From Pegethrix bostrychoides GSE-TBD4-15B (GTDB lineage Bacteria > Cyanobacteriota > Cyanobacteriia > Elainellales > Elainellaceae), in NCBI GenBank assembly GCA_019359155.1, contig JAHHHV010000068.1, positions 85,692 through 149,691 on the forward strand: DNA of 64,000 nucleotides. The letters are read 5' to 3'. Position 1 is the stretch's first letter; each line of letters begins with the position of its first letter. The notes beneath the pieces were generated by a model. It made no database searches and was not told where the DNA came from. It saw nothing but the letters and a program-made list of their open reading frames with translations. A program made the position numbers and the translations under genes. This document shows positions 25,916 through 35,125 of the stretch, piece after piece.

Positions 25916-27073
25916 TTAGCTCACCTTAGTCAGCTGCAAAAACTCGCCAGACGGATTAACATAGCGCCAGCGCCCCCCAGCTTCTTCCGTCATCTGCACC
26001 CGCGCCCAGCCTCCGGCAAACGCCCCGGCGTTTTGAAACTGCGGCGCGATTTTGATTTGGCCGCTGCTGTCAACAAACCCAAACCGATCGCCCAGCTTGA
26101 CGGCGGCTAGCCCTGCCGAGAAGTCAGCCGCATAGTCAAACTGCGGCGCAATCACCAGCTTGCCTGCCGGATCGACATAGCCCCATTTCTGCCCCACCAG
26201 CACCGCCGCCAGCCCTTCCGCAAAATCTGAGGCGAAGTCAAACTGCGGTGCCACTGTCAGCCTGCCCGTTGGGTCGATAAAGCCCCAGCGGTCTCCTTGC
26301 CGAACTCGCGCCAAGCCCTGCGAAAAGCTGAAGGCTCCGTCAAACTGCGGCGCAATCGCCAGCTTGCCAGAGGGTTCAATATAGCCCCACTGCTCGCCTG
26401 CTTTTACCACTGCCCGCGATTCCGCAAAACTCCAGGCATCCTCAAACTGCGCGGCCACTACCCAATCGCCGATCAGATTCAGGTAGCCGTAGCGCCCGTC
26501 TTGCTTGACAGCAGCCAGCCCCTCTGAGAAATCGGCGGCTAGGGCAAACTCTGGCTCAATCGCCAGCTGCCCAGCTCGGTCGAGGTAGCCGTGGCCGCGT
26601 CCTGTCTGCACCACGGCTAGCCCTTGAGCGTAGGGATTGGCTGTAGCAAATTGCGGATCGACGACAATTTTGCCGCTCTGGTCGATATAGCCATACAGAT
26701 CAGAGAGACGCACTACAGCTCGCTGCTCGGTAAAAGCTGAGACGCCATCTAGCTCAGGGTCGAGCTGAAAAGCCAGCGCTCCGGCTGCGGTGAGATAGGC
26801 ATAGCGGTCTGGCAGCTTAACGGCGGCTAGCCCTTCTGAGAAATCAGCAGCAGAGTCGAATTCAGCGATATCAGCGTTCATTGCAGGAGCAGGTAGAGCG
26901 GATGGGGCAGAGAACTGGACAGACCGAGCACGCGGGGCGATCTGTGGCAAATGACGACAGCTGCCTAGCAGCATCCCTATTGCAGCACAGATTCCGACTA
27001 AAATCCTCGCCGAAACCCCAGCCGGAAAGCCATATCGCCAGCGTTGAGCGGCAATTTTGCGTTGAGAAACCAT
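25916..27073 (-). CDS. WG-repeat lipoprotein
   Basis: An exported lipoprotein with about eight WG (KWG) beta-propeller-like repeats. The N-terminus is basic, then hydrophobic, ending in the lipobox 'LLGSC' (Cys39). From residue 75 the repeat unit recurs every 39 residues, pattern 'xPQFDxAxxFSEGLAAVxxGxxWGYIDxxGKxxI', ending near residue 380. Such repeats act as binding scaffolds; no catalytic motif is seen. The stop lies 2 bp from the end of the convergent moxR gene. Surface attachment follows from the lipobox; the ligand is unknown. Confidence 0.9.
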   Translation of the reverse strand: MVSQRKIAAQRWRYGFPAGVSARILVGICAAIGMLLGSCRHLPQIAPRARSVQFSAPSALPAPAMNADIAEFDSAADFSEGLAAVKLPDRYAYLTAAGALAFQLDPELDGVSAFTEQRAVVRLSDLYGYIDQSGKIVVDPQFATANPYAQGLAVVQTGRGHGYLDRAGQLAIEPEFALAADFSEGLAAVKQDGRYGYLNLIGDWVVAAQFEDAWSFAESRAVVKAGEQWGYIEPSGKLAIAPQFDGAFSFSQGLARVRQGDRWGFIDPTGRLTVAPQFDFASDFAEGLAAVLVGQKWGYVDPAGKLVIAPQFDYAADFSAGLAAVKLGDRFGFVDSSGQIKIAPQFQNAGAFAGGWARVQMTEEAGGRWRYVNPSGEFLQLTKVS

Positions 27074-27137
27074 AGCTGTTGATCCTGAGCCTGCCTTTCT
27101 TGCAGGATAATGCTTTTAATGAATCCTGTCGTGAATC

Positions 27138-27797
27138 TTGGCAACCCACTCATCGCTCGAACCGCATCGCTACGGACTAGCTATTCATACGGCCAGCCAT
27201 GATTTGGGGCTAGCCATCAGCAATTTTGCTGGCGACCAGCGCTGCCGAACTTGGCCGTTGGGTCGAGAGGTTTCCAACTACCTGCATTCAACGCTCAGCG
27301 ACTTCATGCCGCCCCAAACCTGGTCTGATCTGGCGTTTCTGGCCGTTGCCAAAGGGCCGGGCAGCTTCACGGGAACGCGGCTGGGCGTAGTGACGGCTCG
27401 CACCCTGGCGCAGCAGCTTGACCTGCCGCTGTTCGCAATTTCAACGCTGGCGGCAGCGGCCTGGCAGTCTCAGGCCAATCTATCCTGCGATGCGGCTGCT
27501 CCCTCTCTCGACTTGGCCGTGCAAATGTCGGCGCAGCGGGGCGAACTCTACGGGGCAATCTATGGCCACGACGGCAATGGCTCCATCACTGCGTTGCTGC
27601 CTGACTCGGTGATGAGCCTTCAGCGCTGGCAGCAGCTTTTGGCCGCCTGGAACCGCCCCTATCGGCTAGTTTGGGCAGAGGCGGAGCTGGGCGCAACGGC
27701 TGAAGGTCTGCTACAGCTAGCCTATCAAGACTGGCAGCTAGGGCTGCGCGCGCACTGGTCAGAGGCGCTGCCGTTTTATGGCCAAAGCCCGGTTTAA
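27138..27797 (+). CDS. tsaB: tRNA threonylcarbamoyladenosine synthesis protein TsaB
   Basis: Partner of TsaD in making the t6A37 modification of ANN-decoding tRNAs. It has the ASKHA-fold N-terminal strand ('YGLAIHTASHDLGLAI') and the TsaB signature 'FLAVAKGPGSFTGTRLGVVTARTLAQQL', and lacks the metal motif of TsaD, as expected. At 219 residues it is of normal length. The start is uncertain: TTG 27138 is the first available codon and no ribosome site is clear. It runs divergently from the WG-repeat gene and is followed by hli. Confidence 0.9.
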   Translation: MATHSSLEPHRYGLAIHTASHDLGLAISNFAGDQRCRTWPLGREVSNYLHSTLSDFMPPQTWSDLAFLAVAKGPGSFTGTRLGVVTARTLAQQLDLPLFAISTLAAAAWQSQANLSCDAAAPSLDLAVQMSAQRGELYGAIYGHDGNGSITALLPDSVMSLQRWQQLLAAWNRPYRLVWAEAELGATAEGLLQLAYQDWQLGLRAHWSEALPFYGQSPV

Positions 27798-27871
27798 GTT
27801 GGCGGGCTGTTTAAGTCAGGATGCTTGAACTAGGGAAATGTTGCAGAATCTTAATATTGCTGCTAAGATTT

Positions 27872-27889
27872 GTTACATAAGTTAACAAA
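27872..27889 (+). promoter_or_regulatory. HLR1-like RpaB site before hli
   Basis: GTTACATA-AG-TTAACAAA matches the HLR1 layout of two (G/T)TTACAWW half-sites separated by 2 bp, with one mismatch in the second half. It lies 16 bp before the hli start codon; a possible -10 box taatat is at 27852. Binding downstream of the transcription start would repress, so RpaB release in high light would switch hli on. Confidence 0.6.
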
Positions 27890-27905
27890 GATTTGGGAGC
27901 ACGCT

Positions 27906-28112
27906 ATGAAAGGCATGGTTACAGAAGAGCAGGGCAGACTCAACAACTACGCGATTGAGCCTAAGATGTACGTTGCCGAGGAGTCTGAGTTCGGCTTCAC
28001 ACCTGAAGCTGAGAAGCTAAACGGACGGCTGGCCATGATTGGCTTTGTCTCGCTGCTAGCGCTAGAGGTGCTCACGGGTCATGGTCTAGTGGGCTTGTTC
28101 TCCGGCTTCTAA
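27906..28112 (+). CDS. hli: High-light-inducible protein (Hlip/SCP)
   Basis: A 68-residue single-helix thylakoid protein that binds chlorophyll and carotenoid and protects chlorophyll during photosystem assembly and light stress. The chlorophyll-binding motif 'AEKLNGRLAMIGF' begins near residue 36 and leads into one membrane helix ('MIGFVSLLALEVL') and the ending 'GLVGLFSGF'. The ATG at 27906 with 'gggag' upstream gives the standard length; the frame is also open upstream to 27870. An HLR1-like site in front and a terminator hairpin behind make it a self-contained transcription unit. Confidence 0.95.
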   Translation: MKGMVTEEQGRLNNYAIEPKMYVAEESEFGFTPEAEKLNGRLAMIGFVSLLALEVLTGHGLVGLFSGF

Positions 28113-28156
28113 GCTCTCACAGAATTTGAGTAGAAAAACCGAATAAAGCTCTTTAG

Positions 28157-28191
28157 ATTTCCCTAGCAGCGTTGGTTGTTTCTAGGGAAAT
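28157..28191 (+). terminator. Terminator hairpin after hli
   Basis: atttccctag pairs perfectly with ctagggaaat (10 bp, 15-nt loop), followed by a short T-containing stretch. The remaining DNA up to the kinase gene at 28424 shows no further feature I can name. Confidence 0.65.
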
Positions 28192-28423
28192 TTGCTGTCT
28201 GCTTCTCGTATTCGCTGCTAAACGCTTGCCGCTAAACATCGCGAAAACACTGAAAATAGCCCTTGGCGGTGCAGATCTTTACCGAGCCTTCACGGAGACT
28301 TTACCGAGATAGTCGTTAGATATCGTTAATCGCTTCAGCAGACGGGGCAATCTAGGGCTGAGGATTTCACGGAGACTCTCGTTGCTCTGTGATGCGGGTG
28401 GTGTTGCTGTTGAGAGAACGGAT

Positions 28424-29398
28424 ATGCAATTGGATCAGAGCTTGCCGCTAGAGAGCGCTGAGTTAGCTTTGCAGAACGCCAAGGCTCAGCTCTTGGTCGA
28501 AACCAGACGGCGGATGCAGGCAGAAGCTGCCCTAGAGGAGCAAATTCAGCAGCATGAGCAGGCGTTGAGACAGCTGCGCGACAAGCAGGCTGAGATGATC
28601 CAGACTGAGAAGATGTCGAGTCTAAGGCAGCTTGTGGCTGGAACTGCCCATGAGATTAACAATCCGATCAACTTTATTCAGGGCAATTTAAATCCGGCGC
28701 GGCGCTACATTGCCGATCTCTTAGATCTGCTGCATCTCTACCAGCAGTCAAGCCCCCTGACCCCTCAGATCCAGGCCAAGCTAGAGGCGATTGACCTAGA
28801 ATTTTTAGAAGCCGATCTGCCCAAACTACTCAACTCAATTGCAACAGGCGCGACTCGCATTCACGATATTGTCCGCTCGCTTCGCACCTTTTCGCATCTA
28901 GATGAAGCAGAAATCAAAGCTGTGGATATTCATGCTGGAATTGACAGCGCTCTACTGATGCTCAGAAGTCGATTTCGTTCTGGTGCCAAGATTCAGATTG
29001 TTAAAGCATATGCCGACCTACCGCTGGTAGAATGCTATCCCGGCCAAATCAATCAGGCTTTGATGAACATCTTAAATAATGCGGTCGATGCCCTAGAAGC
29101 GGTAGCGCGTGCCGCTCCCACCCGTGCTCTCAGCCTGACGGTCAGAACCGAAGCGCTGAGTCCTGACTGGGTGTCGGTCGCAATTTGCGACAATGGAATC
29201 GGCATCTCGCCTGACATCCAGCCGCAGATTTTTGACCCCTTCTTTACCACCAAGCCAGTCGGACAAGGCACGGGGCTAGGGTTATCCATCAGCTACCAGA
29301 TTATTACCAATCGGCATTGCGGCAAGCTCGACTACAGCTCTAGCCTGGGTAAAGGTAGTCAGTTTGTGGTCATGCTGCCCGTGCAGCTCTGGGGCTAA
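28424..29398 (+). CDS. Soluble histidine kinase without sensor domain
   Basis: A 324-residue kinase. An N-terminal coiled coil (about residues 15-65, rich in Gln/Glu/Ala) leads into a HisKA-like domain with the phospho-accepting His in 'GTAHEINNPINFI'. A HATPase_c domain follows, with N-box 'NILNNAVDAL', G1 'CDNGIGI', 'FFTTKPVGQGTGLGL' and G2. No PAS, GAF or membrane segment is present, so the signal must reach it through the coiled coil or a partner. ATG 28424 is preferred to TTG 28382. No response regulator is adjacent. Confidence 0.9.
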   Translation: MQLDQSLPLESAELALQNAKAQLLVETRRRMQAEAALEEQIQQHEQALRQLRDKQAEMIQTEKMSSLRQLVAGTAHEINNPINFIQGNLNPARRYIADLLDLLHLYQQSSPLTPQIQAKLEAIDLEFLEADLPKLLNSIATGATRIHDIVRSLRTFSHLDEAEIKAVDIHAGIDSALLMLRSRFRSGAKIQIVKAYADLPLVECYPGQINQALMNILNNAVDALEAVARAAPTRALSLTVRTEALSPDWVSVAICDNGIGISPDIQPQIFDPFFTTKPVGQGTGLGLSISYQIITNRHCGKLDYSSSLGKGSQFVVMLPVQLWG

Positions 29399-29431
29399 AT
29401 TACTGGTTGAGTGACTGGTTGAATTACTGGC

Positions 29432-31054
29432 TCAATCACCTTCCAGCGTCAAAATCTGCTCGTCAATCTGCCGCAGGCGCTCCCTTACCGCTAGCTCAGA
29501 AACCAAGCCCCGCCGCAGCGCCTCGCTCAGCGCCCCTTTTTCCACCAGCAGCAGCCGCTTCCGAATCGCGTCTAGCCCGTCCGGGTCGCGCACTGCCGCA
29601 TCTGTGGCCACTTCAACCGCCCAGCGGTCATACAGATCGCGCAGCGACCGCTCAGCCTTCGCCACCTGCACCTGATATTTGGCCCGCATCTCCTCGTAGA
29701 TTGACTTGGGCAAAATCCCAGTTTTTAGCATCCCCTCCAGCTCGTCTTGGGCAGCCTTGGCGGCAATGAGCTGGGCGCGCAGGGCTTCAGTCTGCTGCTG
29801 AGCAGGCGAAACTTCGGCCAGTTGCAGCCGCTTCACCATCCAGGGCAGACTCAGCCCCTGGCCAACCAGCGACAGCAAGACGCTGCCAAACACAATCGCA
29901 ATCAGGTTGCTGCGTCCGGCCAAACTCAGCGGCAGGCTTAGCGCCAGCGCCATGGACAGCGAGCCTTTGATATTGCCCAAAAACAGCACATGCTGCCAGC
30001 GCAGCGGAATAGGATGACCAAACCAGTGCAGTCCAGCCAGCAGCGGATAGACTGACAGCAGCCTGCCGCCTTGATAGGCCAGCACCGCCAGCAGCACCGC
30101 AGGCAAAATCTGCCAAGAATCTACAGGCCGCAGCTCCACGCCAATCAGCAAAAAGATGAACGTATTCACGCCAAATCCGGCATAGTCCCAGAAGCTGTAG
30201 AGCGTCACCCGACTCGAAGCCGACACTCGTCGCGACAGCCCGACGTTGCCCACCATCAGCCCCGCCACTACCACCGCCACCACGCCCGATACCCCCAGCC
30301 AGTGTCCCAGCTGAAATGCCCCCAGCGCCAACGCCACGGTGAGCAAGATGCCGCTGCCGTCATCGGAGCGGGCAAATAGCTCGGCGCTCAGATAGCCTAG
30401 CACCAGACCCACCAGCGCTCCACCCACCATCACAAAGACCAGCGTCTGCACCGCCTCCAGCCAGCCGACGTTGCCCCGCGACTGAGTTAGCAAAATTAAG
30501 TTGAACAGCACTAGCGCCACGCCGTCGTTAAACAGGCTCTCGCCTTCCACAATCGTGATCAATCGCGCCGGAACTGCCACGCCCTTGAACACTGCAATCA
30601 CCGACACCGTATCGGTAATCGCCAGGATTGAGCCGAGCAGCAGCGCCGGAATCCAGTCGAGCAGCAGCCCCAACTTGAGCGTAATTGCCGTAATGCCGGT
30701 AGCAACCACCACTCCTGGCCCTGCCAGCAGCGCAATCGGCCTGACGGTGCTGCGAAGTCGGCTGATGTCGGTCTTGATAGCTGCTTCAAACAGCAGAATT
30801 GGCAAAAATAAATTGAGAATCAGCGACGAGTCGAGGCCGATATTCTGCGGCAAAAAGCTGGCGATTCCCAGTCCGGCCAGCACTAGCCCTGTCACATAGG
30901 GAATCTGAAAGCGCCGCGATAGCAAGGCCACCGCAGTCGCCACCAGCAGTAGGATAATCCCGCTGATCACATAGGCCGCAATCCCGGTTGGTGGTTCTAG
31001 ACTGGCCGCTGTCGCCCAGATTGGGGCACCTGGCTCGAATTGGACAATCGGCAT
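29432..31054 (-). CDS. CPA1-type Na+/H+ antiporter
   Basis: Cation/proton exchanger of the inner or thylakoid membrane. About twelve hydrophobic segments fill residues 25-410. Functional motifs are 'ITDTVSVIAVFK' and 'GESLFNDGVALVLF' (the ion-binding Asp of the FND motif). A charged, helical cytoplasmic tail of about 125 residues follows (from 'SLPWMVKRLQLAEV'), common in cyanobacterial NhaS-type proteins and probably regulatory. The ATG at 31054 gives an N-terminal periplasmic stretch before the first helix. It is transcribed divergently from galE. Confidence 0.92.
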   Translation of the reverse strand: MPIVQFEPGAPIWATAASLEPPTGIAAYVISGIILLLVATAVALLSRRFQIPYVTGLVLAGLGIASFLPQNIGLDSSLILNLFLPILLFEAAIKTDISRLRSTVRPIALLAGPGVVVATGITAITLKLGLLLDWIPALLLGSILAITDTVSVIAVFKGVAVPARLITIVEGESLFNDGVALVLFNLILLTQSRGNVGWLEAVQTLVFVMVGGALVGLVLGYLSAELFARSDDGSGILLTVALALGAFQLGHWLGVSGVVAVVVAGLMVGNVGLSRRVSASSRVTLYSFWDYAGFGVNTFIFLLIGVELRPVDSWQILPAVLLAVLAYQGGRLLSVYPLLAGLHWFGHPIPLRWQHVLFLGNIKGSLSMALALSLPLSLAGRSNLIAIVFGSVLLSLVGQGLSLPWMVKRLQLAEVSPAQQQTEALRAQLIAAKAAQDELEGMLKTGILPKSIYEEMRAKYQVQVAKAERSLRDLYDRWAVEVATDAAVRDPDGLDAIRKRLLLVEKGALSEALRRGLVSELAVRERLRQIDEQILTLEGD

Positions 31055-31260
31055 CAGAATTTAGTGGAATTTAATAAATGCTTTAATAGAGCGCGGCTTA
31101 ATGGAGCGCTGACCTGCATGAAGATTGTCCCAGATTTTGGCTGAGCCGATTGCAAAGCGCTGAAGCCAGACTGGCAAGCTGTTATAACAGCAGCAGGGCA
31201 AACAGCTTAGCAGAATATAACTTAGAAAAGCAGCAACGACAGGGAGAACAAAACAGGTCT

Positions 31261-32265
31261 ATGGCAACAAAACCAACTATTTTAGTCGTGGGCGGAGCCG
31301 GATATATTGGCTCTCATGCGGTGCTGGCACTCCAGCAGGCGGGCTACGAAGCGCTCGTGCTCGACAATCTGGTCTATGGCCACCGCGAGCTAATCGACAG
31401 GCTGGGGGCTGAGCTGATTGAAGGCGATATGAACGACCGGGCGATGCTGGATCAGCTGTTTGCCAGCCGGGAGATTGCGGCGGTGATGCATTTTGCGGCC
31501 TATGCCTACGTAGGCGAGTCAGTCACCGAACCCATCAAGTATTACCGCAACAACGTGGTGGCGACGCTGACGCTGCTAGAAGCGATGCTGGCCGCCAACG
31601 TCAAGCGGTTCGTCTTCTCTTCCACCTGCGCCACCTACGGCACGCCCAAAACTGTGCCGATTCCCGAAGATCATCCACAGTCACCCATTAACCCCTATGG
31701 CGCAACCAAGCTGATGGTCGAACGGATTTTGGCTGACTTTGACACCGCCTACGGACTTAAGTCAGTCTGCTTCCGCTACTTCAATGCGGCGGGCGCTGAT
31801 CCGGAAGGCCGCTTGGGCGAAGACCACAACCCCGAAACGCACCTGATTCCGCTAGTGCTGCAAACGGCACTGGGACTACGCGAGGCCATCTCGGTGTTTG
31901 GCACAGACTATCCGACCCCAGACGGCACCTGCATCCGCGACTATATCCACGTCAGCGATCTGGCGACTGCCCATATTCAGGGTGTTGAATATCTGCTCAA
32001 GGGCGGTGAGAGTGGTGCATTCAACCTGGGCAACGGCAGTGGCTTTTCGGTGAAGCAGGTGATTGAGACGGCGCAGAACATTACGGGTCGCCAGATTCAG
32101 GTGATCGAGCGCGAGCGGCGAGCGGGCGACCCGGCAGCTTTGATTGGCACCAGCGAACGCGCCCGCTCAATTCTGGGCTGGCAACCTCAATATCCAGAGC
32201 TGACGCAGATTATTAGCCACGCCTGGAACTGGCATCAGCAGCGGCATCCTAAGCCAAACGCCTGA
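31261..32265 (+). CDS. galE: UDP-glucose 4-epimerase
   Basis: Interconverts UDP-glucose and UDP-galactose for exopolysaccharide and galactolipid synthesis. A short-chain dehydrogenase/reductase fold is shown by the NAD loop 'GGAGYIGSHAV' and 'FSSTCATYG' followed by 'YGATKLMVE' (the YxxxK catalytic pair). 'RYFNAAGADPEGRLGEDHNPETHLIP' is characteristic of GalE. ATG 31261 gives 334 residues, the standard length; an in-frame upstream start at 31150 would add 37 unrelated residues. Confidence 0.95.
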   Translation: MATKPTILVVGGAGYIGSHAVLALQQAGYEALVLDNLVYGHRELIDRLGAELIEGDMNDRAMLDQLFASREIAAVMHFAAYAYVGESVTEPIKYYRNNVVATLTLLEAMLAANVKRFVFSSTCATYGTPKTVPIPEDHPQSPINPYGATKLMVERILADFDTAYGLKSVCFRYFNAAGADPEGRLGEDHNPETHLIPLVLQTALGLREAISVFGTDYPTPDGTCIRDYIHVSDLATAHIQGVEYLLKGGESGAFNLGNGSGFSVKQVIETAQNITGRQIQVIERERRAGDPAALIGTSERARSILGWQPQYPELTQIISHAWNWHQQRHPKPNA

Positions 32266-32288
32266 GCCAGACGCTTCAGCTAAATTCC

Positions 32289-33563
32289 TTAGCGCGGCGG
32301 ACGGCGACGCTGCAAAAACTCCGGGATGTCCAGGCCGGGTTTCGTGCCCGGTCGGGGCGGCTGCTCTTGAGTACTGGGGCTTTGCGGCGGTGGGGCTGGG
32401 CTGGGAGGAGCCGAAATGGCGGGTCGCTTCAGCGGCGAAACGCGAGTCGCCTGCTGGACGGGCGGCGCTTGAGCGGCAGTGGCAAAACCTGTGGCAATCA
32501 CGGTAATCCGAATTTCGCCCTGAAGGTTGTTGTCAATCACGGCACCAAAAATGATGTTGGCGTTTGGATCGACGGCTTCGTAGATGATCTCGGCGGCAGC
32601 ATTCACCTCATGCAGCGTCAGGTCAGAGCCGCCGGTAATGTTAAATACCACACCCTGCGCGCCATCAATCGAGGACTCCAGCAGCGGTGAGGAGATGGCG
32701 GCGGTGGCGGCTTCGCGGGCGCGGGACTTGCCAGAGCCAATCCCGATACCCATCAGCGCCGAGCCAGCATCGGCCATGACAGCTCGCACGTCAGCAAAGT
32801 CAACATTGACCAAACCCGGAATCGTAATAATGTCGGAGATGCCCTGCACGCCTTGCCGCAGGATATCGTCCGCCACCCGGAAGGCTTCCTGCACGGGGGT
32901 CTGCTCTGAAATCACCGCCAGCAGCTTGTCGTTAGGGATGATGATCAGCGTATCGACCCGGCTTTGCAGGGCTGCAATCCCTTCGTCAGCCTGATTGGTA
33001 CGCCGCTTGCCCTCAAACGTGAAGGGACGGGTAACCACGCCGACGGTGAGCGCTCCCACTTCTTTGGCGACCTCAGCTACGACTGGGGCGGCACCCGTGC
33101 CCGTGCCGCCGCCCATGCCTGCCGTAATAAAGACTAAATCAGCCTGCTCCAGCGAGGCTGCAATCTCGTCGCGAGACTCTTCAGCAGCCTTCTGACCAAT
33201 GGCTGGGTTGCCGCCTGCGCCGAGGCCGCGCGTCAGCTTTTGCCCCACCTGCAAGCGGTTATTGGCTTCAGCCAACGTCAGCGCCTGAGAGTCTGTGTTG
33301 ATTGACCAGAACTCAATCCCCGCGACATTGCTGGCAATCATCCGATTCACGGCATTGCAGCCACCGCCGCCCACTCCAATCACCTTAATCTTCGCTACGC
33401 TACTTGGCACAAGCTCATCACTCCTGTTGTCCGCCGCCGGGATGCCGTTCGGATCTCGAACTTGACCCAAGTTTACTCCAGAGTTTGCAAATGGATTCGT
33501 TGCATTCATCGGCAGCGAAAAATTGATTGAGTCGGCATCGGAGGAATCTGCGTGAGTGGCCAT
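32289..33563 (-). CDS. ftsZ: Cell division protein FtsZ
   Basis: Tubulin-like GTPase that forms the Z ring. The signature '[16 protein letters not shown]' is present, along with '[14 protein letters not shown]' and the T7-loop region '[22 protein letters not shown]'. The 424-residue protein has a 55-residue N-terminal extension, frequent in cyanobacteria, and a Pro-rich linker ending in the conserved tail '[11 protein letters not shown]', which binds membrane tethers. ATG 33563 is chosen over a TTG one codon earlier. It is downstream of ftsQ on the same strand with a 394-bp gap, so it probably has its own promoter. Confidence 0.97.
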   Translation of the reverse strand: MATHADSSDADSINFSLPMNATNPFANSGVNLGQVRDPNGIPAADNRSDELVPSSVAKIKVIGVGGGGCNAVNRMIASNVAGIEFWSINTDSQALTLAEANNRLQVGQKLTRGLGAGGNPAIGQKAAEESRDEIAASLEQADLVFITAGMGGGTGTGAAPVVAEVAKEVGALTVGVVTRPFTFEGKRRTNQADEGIAALQSRVDTLIIIPNDKLLAVISEQTPVQEAFRVADDILRQGVQGISDIITIPGLVNVDFADVRAVMADAGSALMGIGIGSGKSRAREAATAAISSPLLESSIDGAQGVVFNITGGSDLTLHEVNAAAEIIYEAVDPNANIIFGAVIDNNLQGEIRITVIATGFATAAQAPPVQQATRVSPLKRPAISAPPSPAPPPQSPSTQEQPPRPGTKPGLDIPEFLQRRRPPR

Positions 33564-33660
33564 CAACTTACTGCTTAAGGTGTGCTACTGGGTCATCTGA
33601 GAGTTTGAATTTGAGCTTGAGGTCGAGATCATGGCCATTCACGTCGGCTGTTAAGCGCTA

Positions 33661-33718
33661 GCGCTTGGCTCTGGATTGCTGGCTCTATTTTTGGCTCTAG
33701 ATTTTTGGCTCTAGATAA
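33661..33718. repeat. Short direct repeats in the ftsZ upstream region
   Basis: Four copies of ggctct followed by AT-rich spacers (ggctctagattttt type) recur every 12-14 bp about 100-155 bp upstream of ftsZ. The remainder of 33564-33957 holds no gene; a terminator for ftsQ lies at 33870. Confidence 0.6.
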
Positions 33719-33869
33719 TATAGGTCATGTTGCTCAAAAAGCCAAACTTAGCCTTCCAGCAGGGCTTTAGCTAGATCTAGGAGATTCGGTCTAGTAGATC
33801 TAATGGTTCTAACCGCTGAACTGGGGGCAATCAAAACCAGCAAGCTTGAATAGACTGAAACAATCTAAA

Positions 33870-33896
33870 CAAAAACCTGCGTTCAGTCGGTTTTTG
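33870..33896 (-). terminator. Terminator hairpin after ftsQ
   Basis: caaaaacc and ggtttttg form an 8-bp stem around an 11-nt loop. On the minus strand the stem ends in a T run, consistent with termination after ftsQ and separate transcription of ftsZ. Confidence 0.55.
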
Positions 33897-33957
33897 GGAA
33901 TCCTTCTATCTTACCGAATATTTGCTGAGCGGCATCGTCTGGGCTGAGTTCGCCTGA

Positions 33958-34818
33958 TTATTCCTCCTGCTCAACGGCGCGGCGCGACTTGGTCTTAGCA
34001 GGCGCTAGCTCCAGCATCGGCATATCGGGGTTGCTCAGGTCGATATAGGCGACCTGCTCAGATTTAATATTGTCGGGGAGCTGCCGCATCTGGTCTAGGA
34101 TCTGGAGCTGCTGCTCAAACCGAGAGCCAAAGGGGCCGCAGTGTACCGTCGCAATATCGGTGTAGAGAATCAGATTGCTCGGCTCGCGCCAGTCGATCAT
34201 CGTGATTTTGACCGGGCTACGGCTGACGGCTTGATAGAGACTGACCCACTGCGCCTGATACTGCTCTTGCAGGCCAATCACCTTCAGCGCAGGCAGCTTT
34301 TGAGACTGATTCAGCGCTACAAATTTCTCGTAGGGAATCCAGACTCCAGCTCCGTCAATCAAAGCTGTGGCGAACAGATTGTCAAAACGGCGGTTGGGGG
34401 TGAGAGAAGTGCTGGGGCTGACATAAACCGTCGCAACTGGATGCCGCTCTTGCACCTGCACCACCATGCTGGGTGGAAACATGCGGCGCGTGACGGTGGC
34501 ATCCGCAATGGGAGCCTGCTGCTTTAGCTGCTGAGCTAGCGCATCAGGTCGCAGCGCCAAAATTGACTCTGGATAAGAAATGGTGAGCATGGCGCGAATC
34601 ATATCGCTGGAGAGCGACTTGTTGCCCTGAATTACGATCTGCCGAGGGTCGCGAATCATCCAGTCGGGCAGCGTCACCATCCAGATCACGCCCAGCGTCA
34701 GTCCGGTCATGGAGACAATTTGCCAGCTCGTCTGAAGCCATCGGCCTCGGCGTTTGCGTCGCAGGTCACGCCGTCGTGAGGTTAGCTCCTCAGAAGAAGT
34801 GGATGAGATATCCGTCAT
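33958..34818 (-). CDS. ftsQ: Cell division protein FtsQ
   Basis: Bitopic divisome protein linking early and late division factors. A basic N-terminus ('SRRRDLRRKRRGRW') precedes one membrane helix (about residues 32-50). A POTRA domain follows ('IVIQGNKSLSSDMIRAMLTI...LKQQAPIADATVTRRMFPPSMVVQVQERHPVA'), then the FtsQ/DivIB beta domain. At 286 residues it is the usual cyanobacterial length. It lies upstream of ftsZ in the same direction, the standard order, but without murC/murB immediately adjacent in this window. Confidence 0.93.
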   Translation of the reverse strand: MTDISSTSSEELTSRRRDLRRKRRGRWLQTSWQIVSMTGLTLGVIWMVTLPDWMIRDPRQIVIQGNKSLSSDMIRAMLTISYPESILALRPDALAQQLKQQAPIADATVTRRMFPPSMVVQVQERHPVATVYVSPSTSLTPNRRFDNLFATALIDGAGVWIPYEKFVALNQSQKLPALKVIGLQEQYQAQWVSLYQAVSRSPVKITMIDWREPSNLILYTDIATVHCGPFGSRFEQQLQILDQMRQLPDNIKSEQVAYIDLSNPDMPMLELAPAKTKSRRAVEQEE

Positions 34819-35125
34819 GAGCCGAAGCGCTGATTTAGGGGCAATTTGAGAAGCAGTTCTGAATGCATGTTACGGCAGGTTGCGGCCAACTCACAGCAGC
34901 GCGATCCGCGGCACTGAGACCACCGGGACTCGCGCTCAGGAAAGTGACTCCAAACCTAGCATAGAATCTAAATTTCGCTTCAGCCGCTCAATAATCTGCA
35001 ACCCACTCTGCAACCCCCGAACCATGAAGTTCAGATTCCAGTCTATGAGCCTCAGTAAAGTCTAGAGGAAGAGATCGTGAATTCGCTCCTGATCAAGAAC
35101 TGCCTCATCAGAATGGGAGATAGAT
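34819..35125. other. 307-bp divergent intergenic region
   Basis: Lies between the starts of ftsQ (-) and the GH8 gene (+) and should hold both promoters. I see no stem-loop, repeat or small gene that stands out. Confidence 0.4.
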
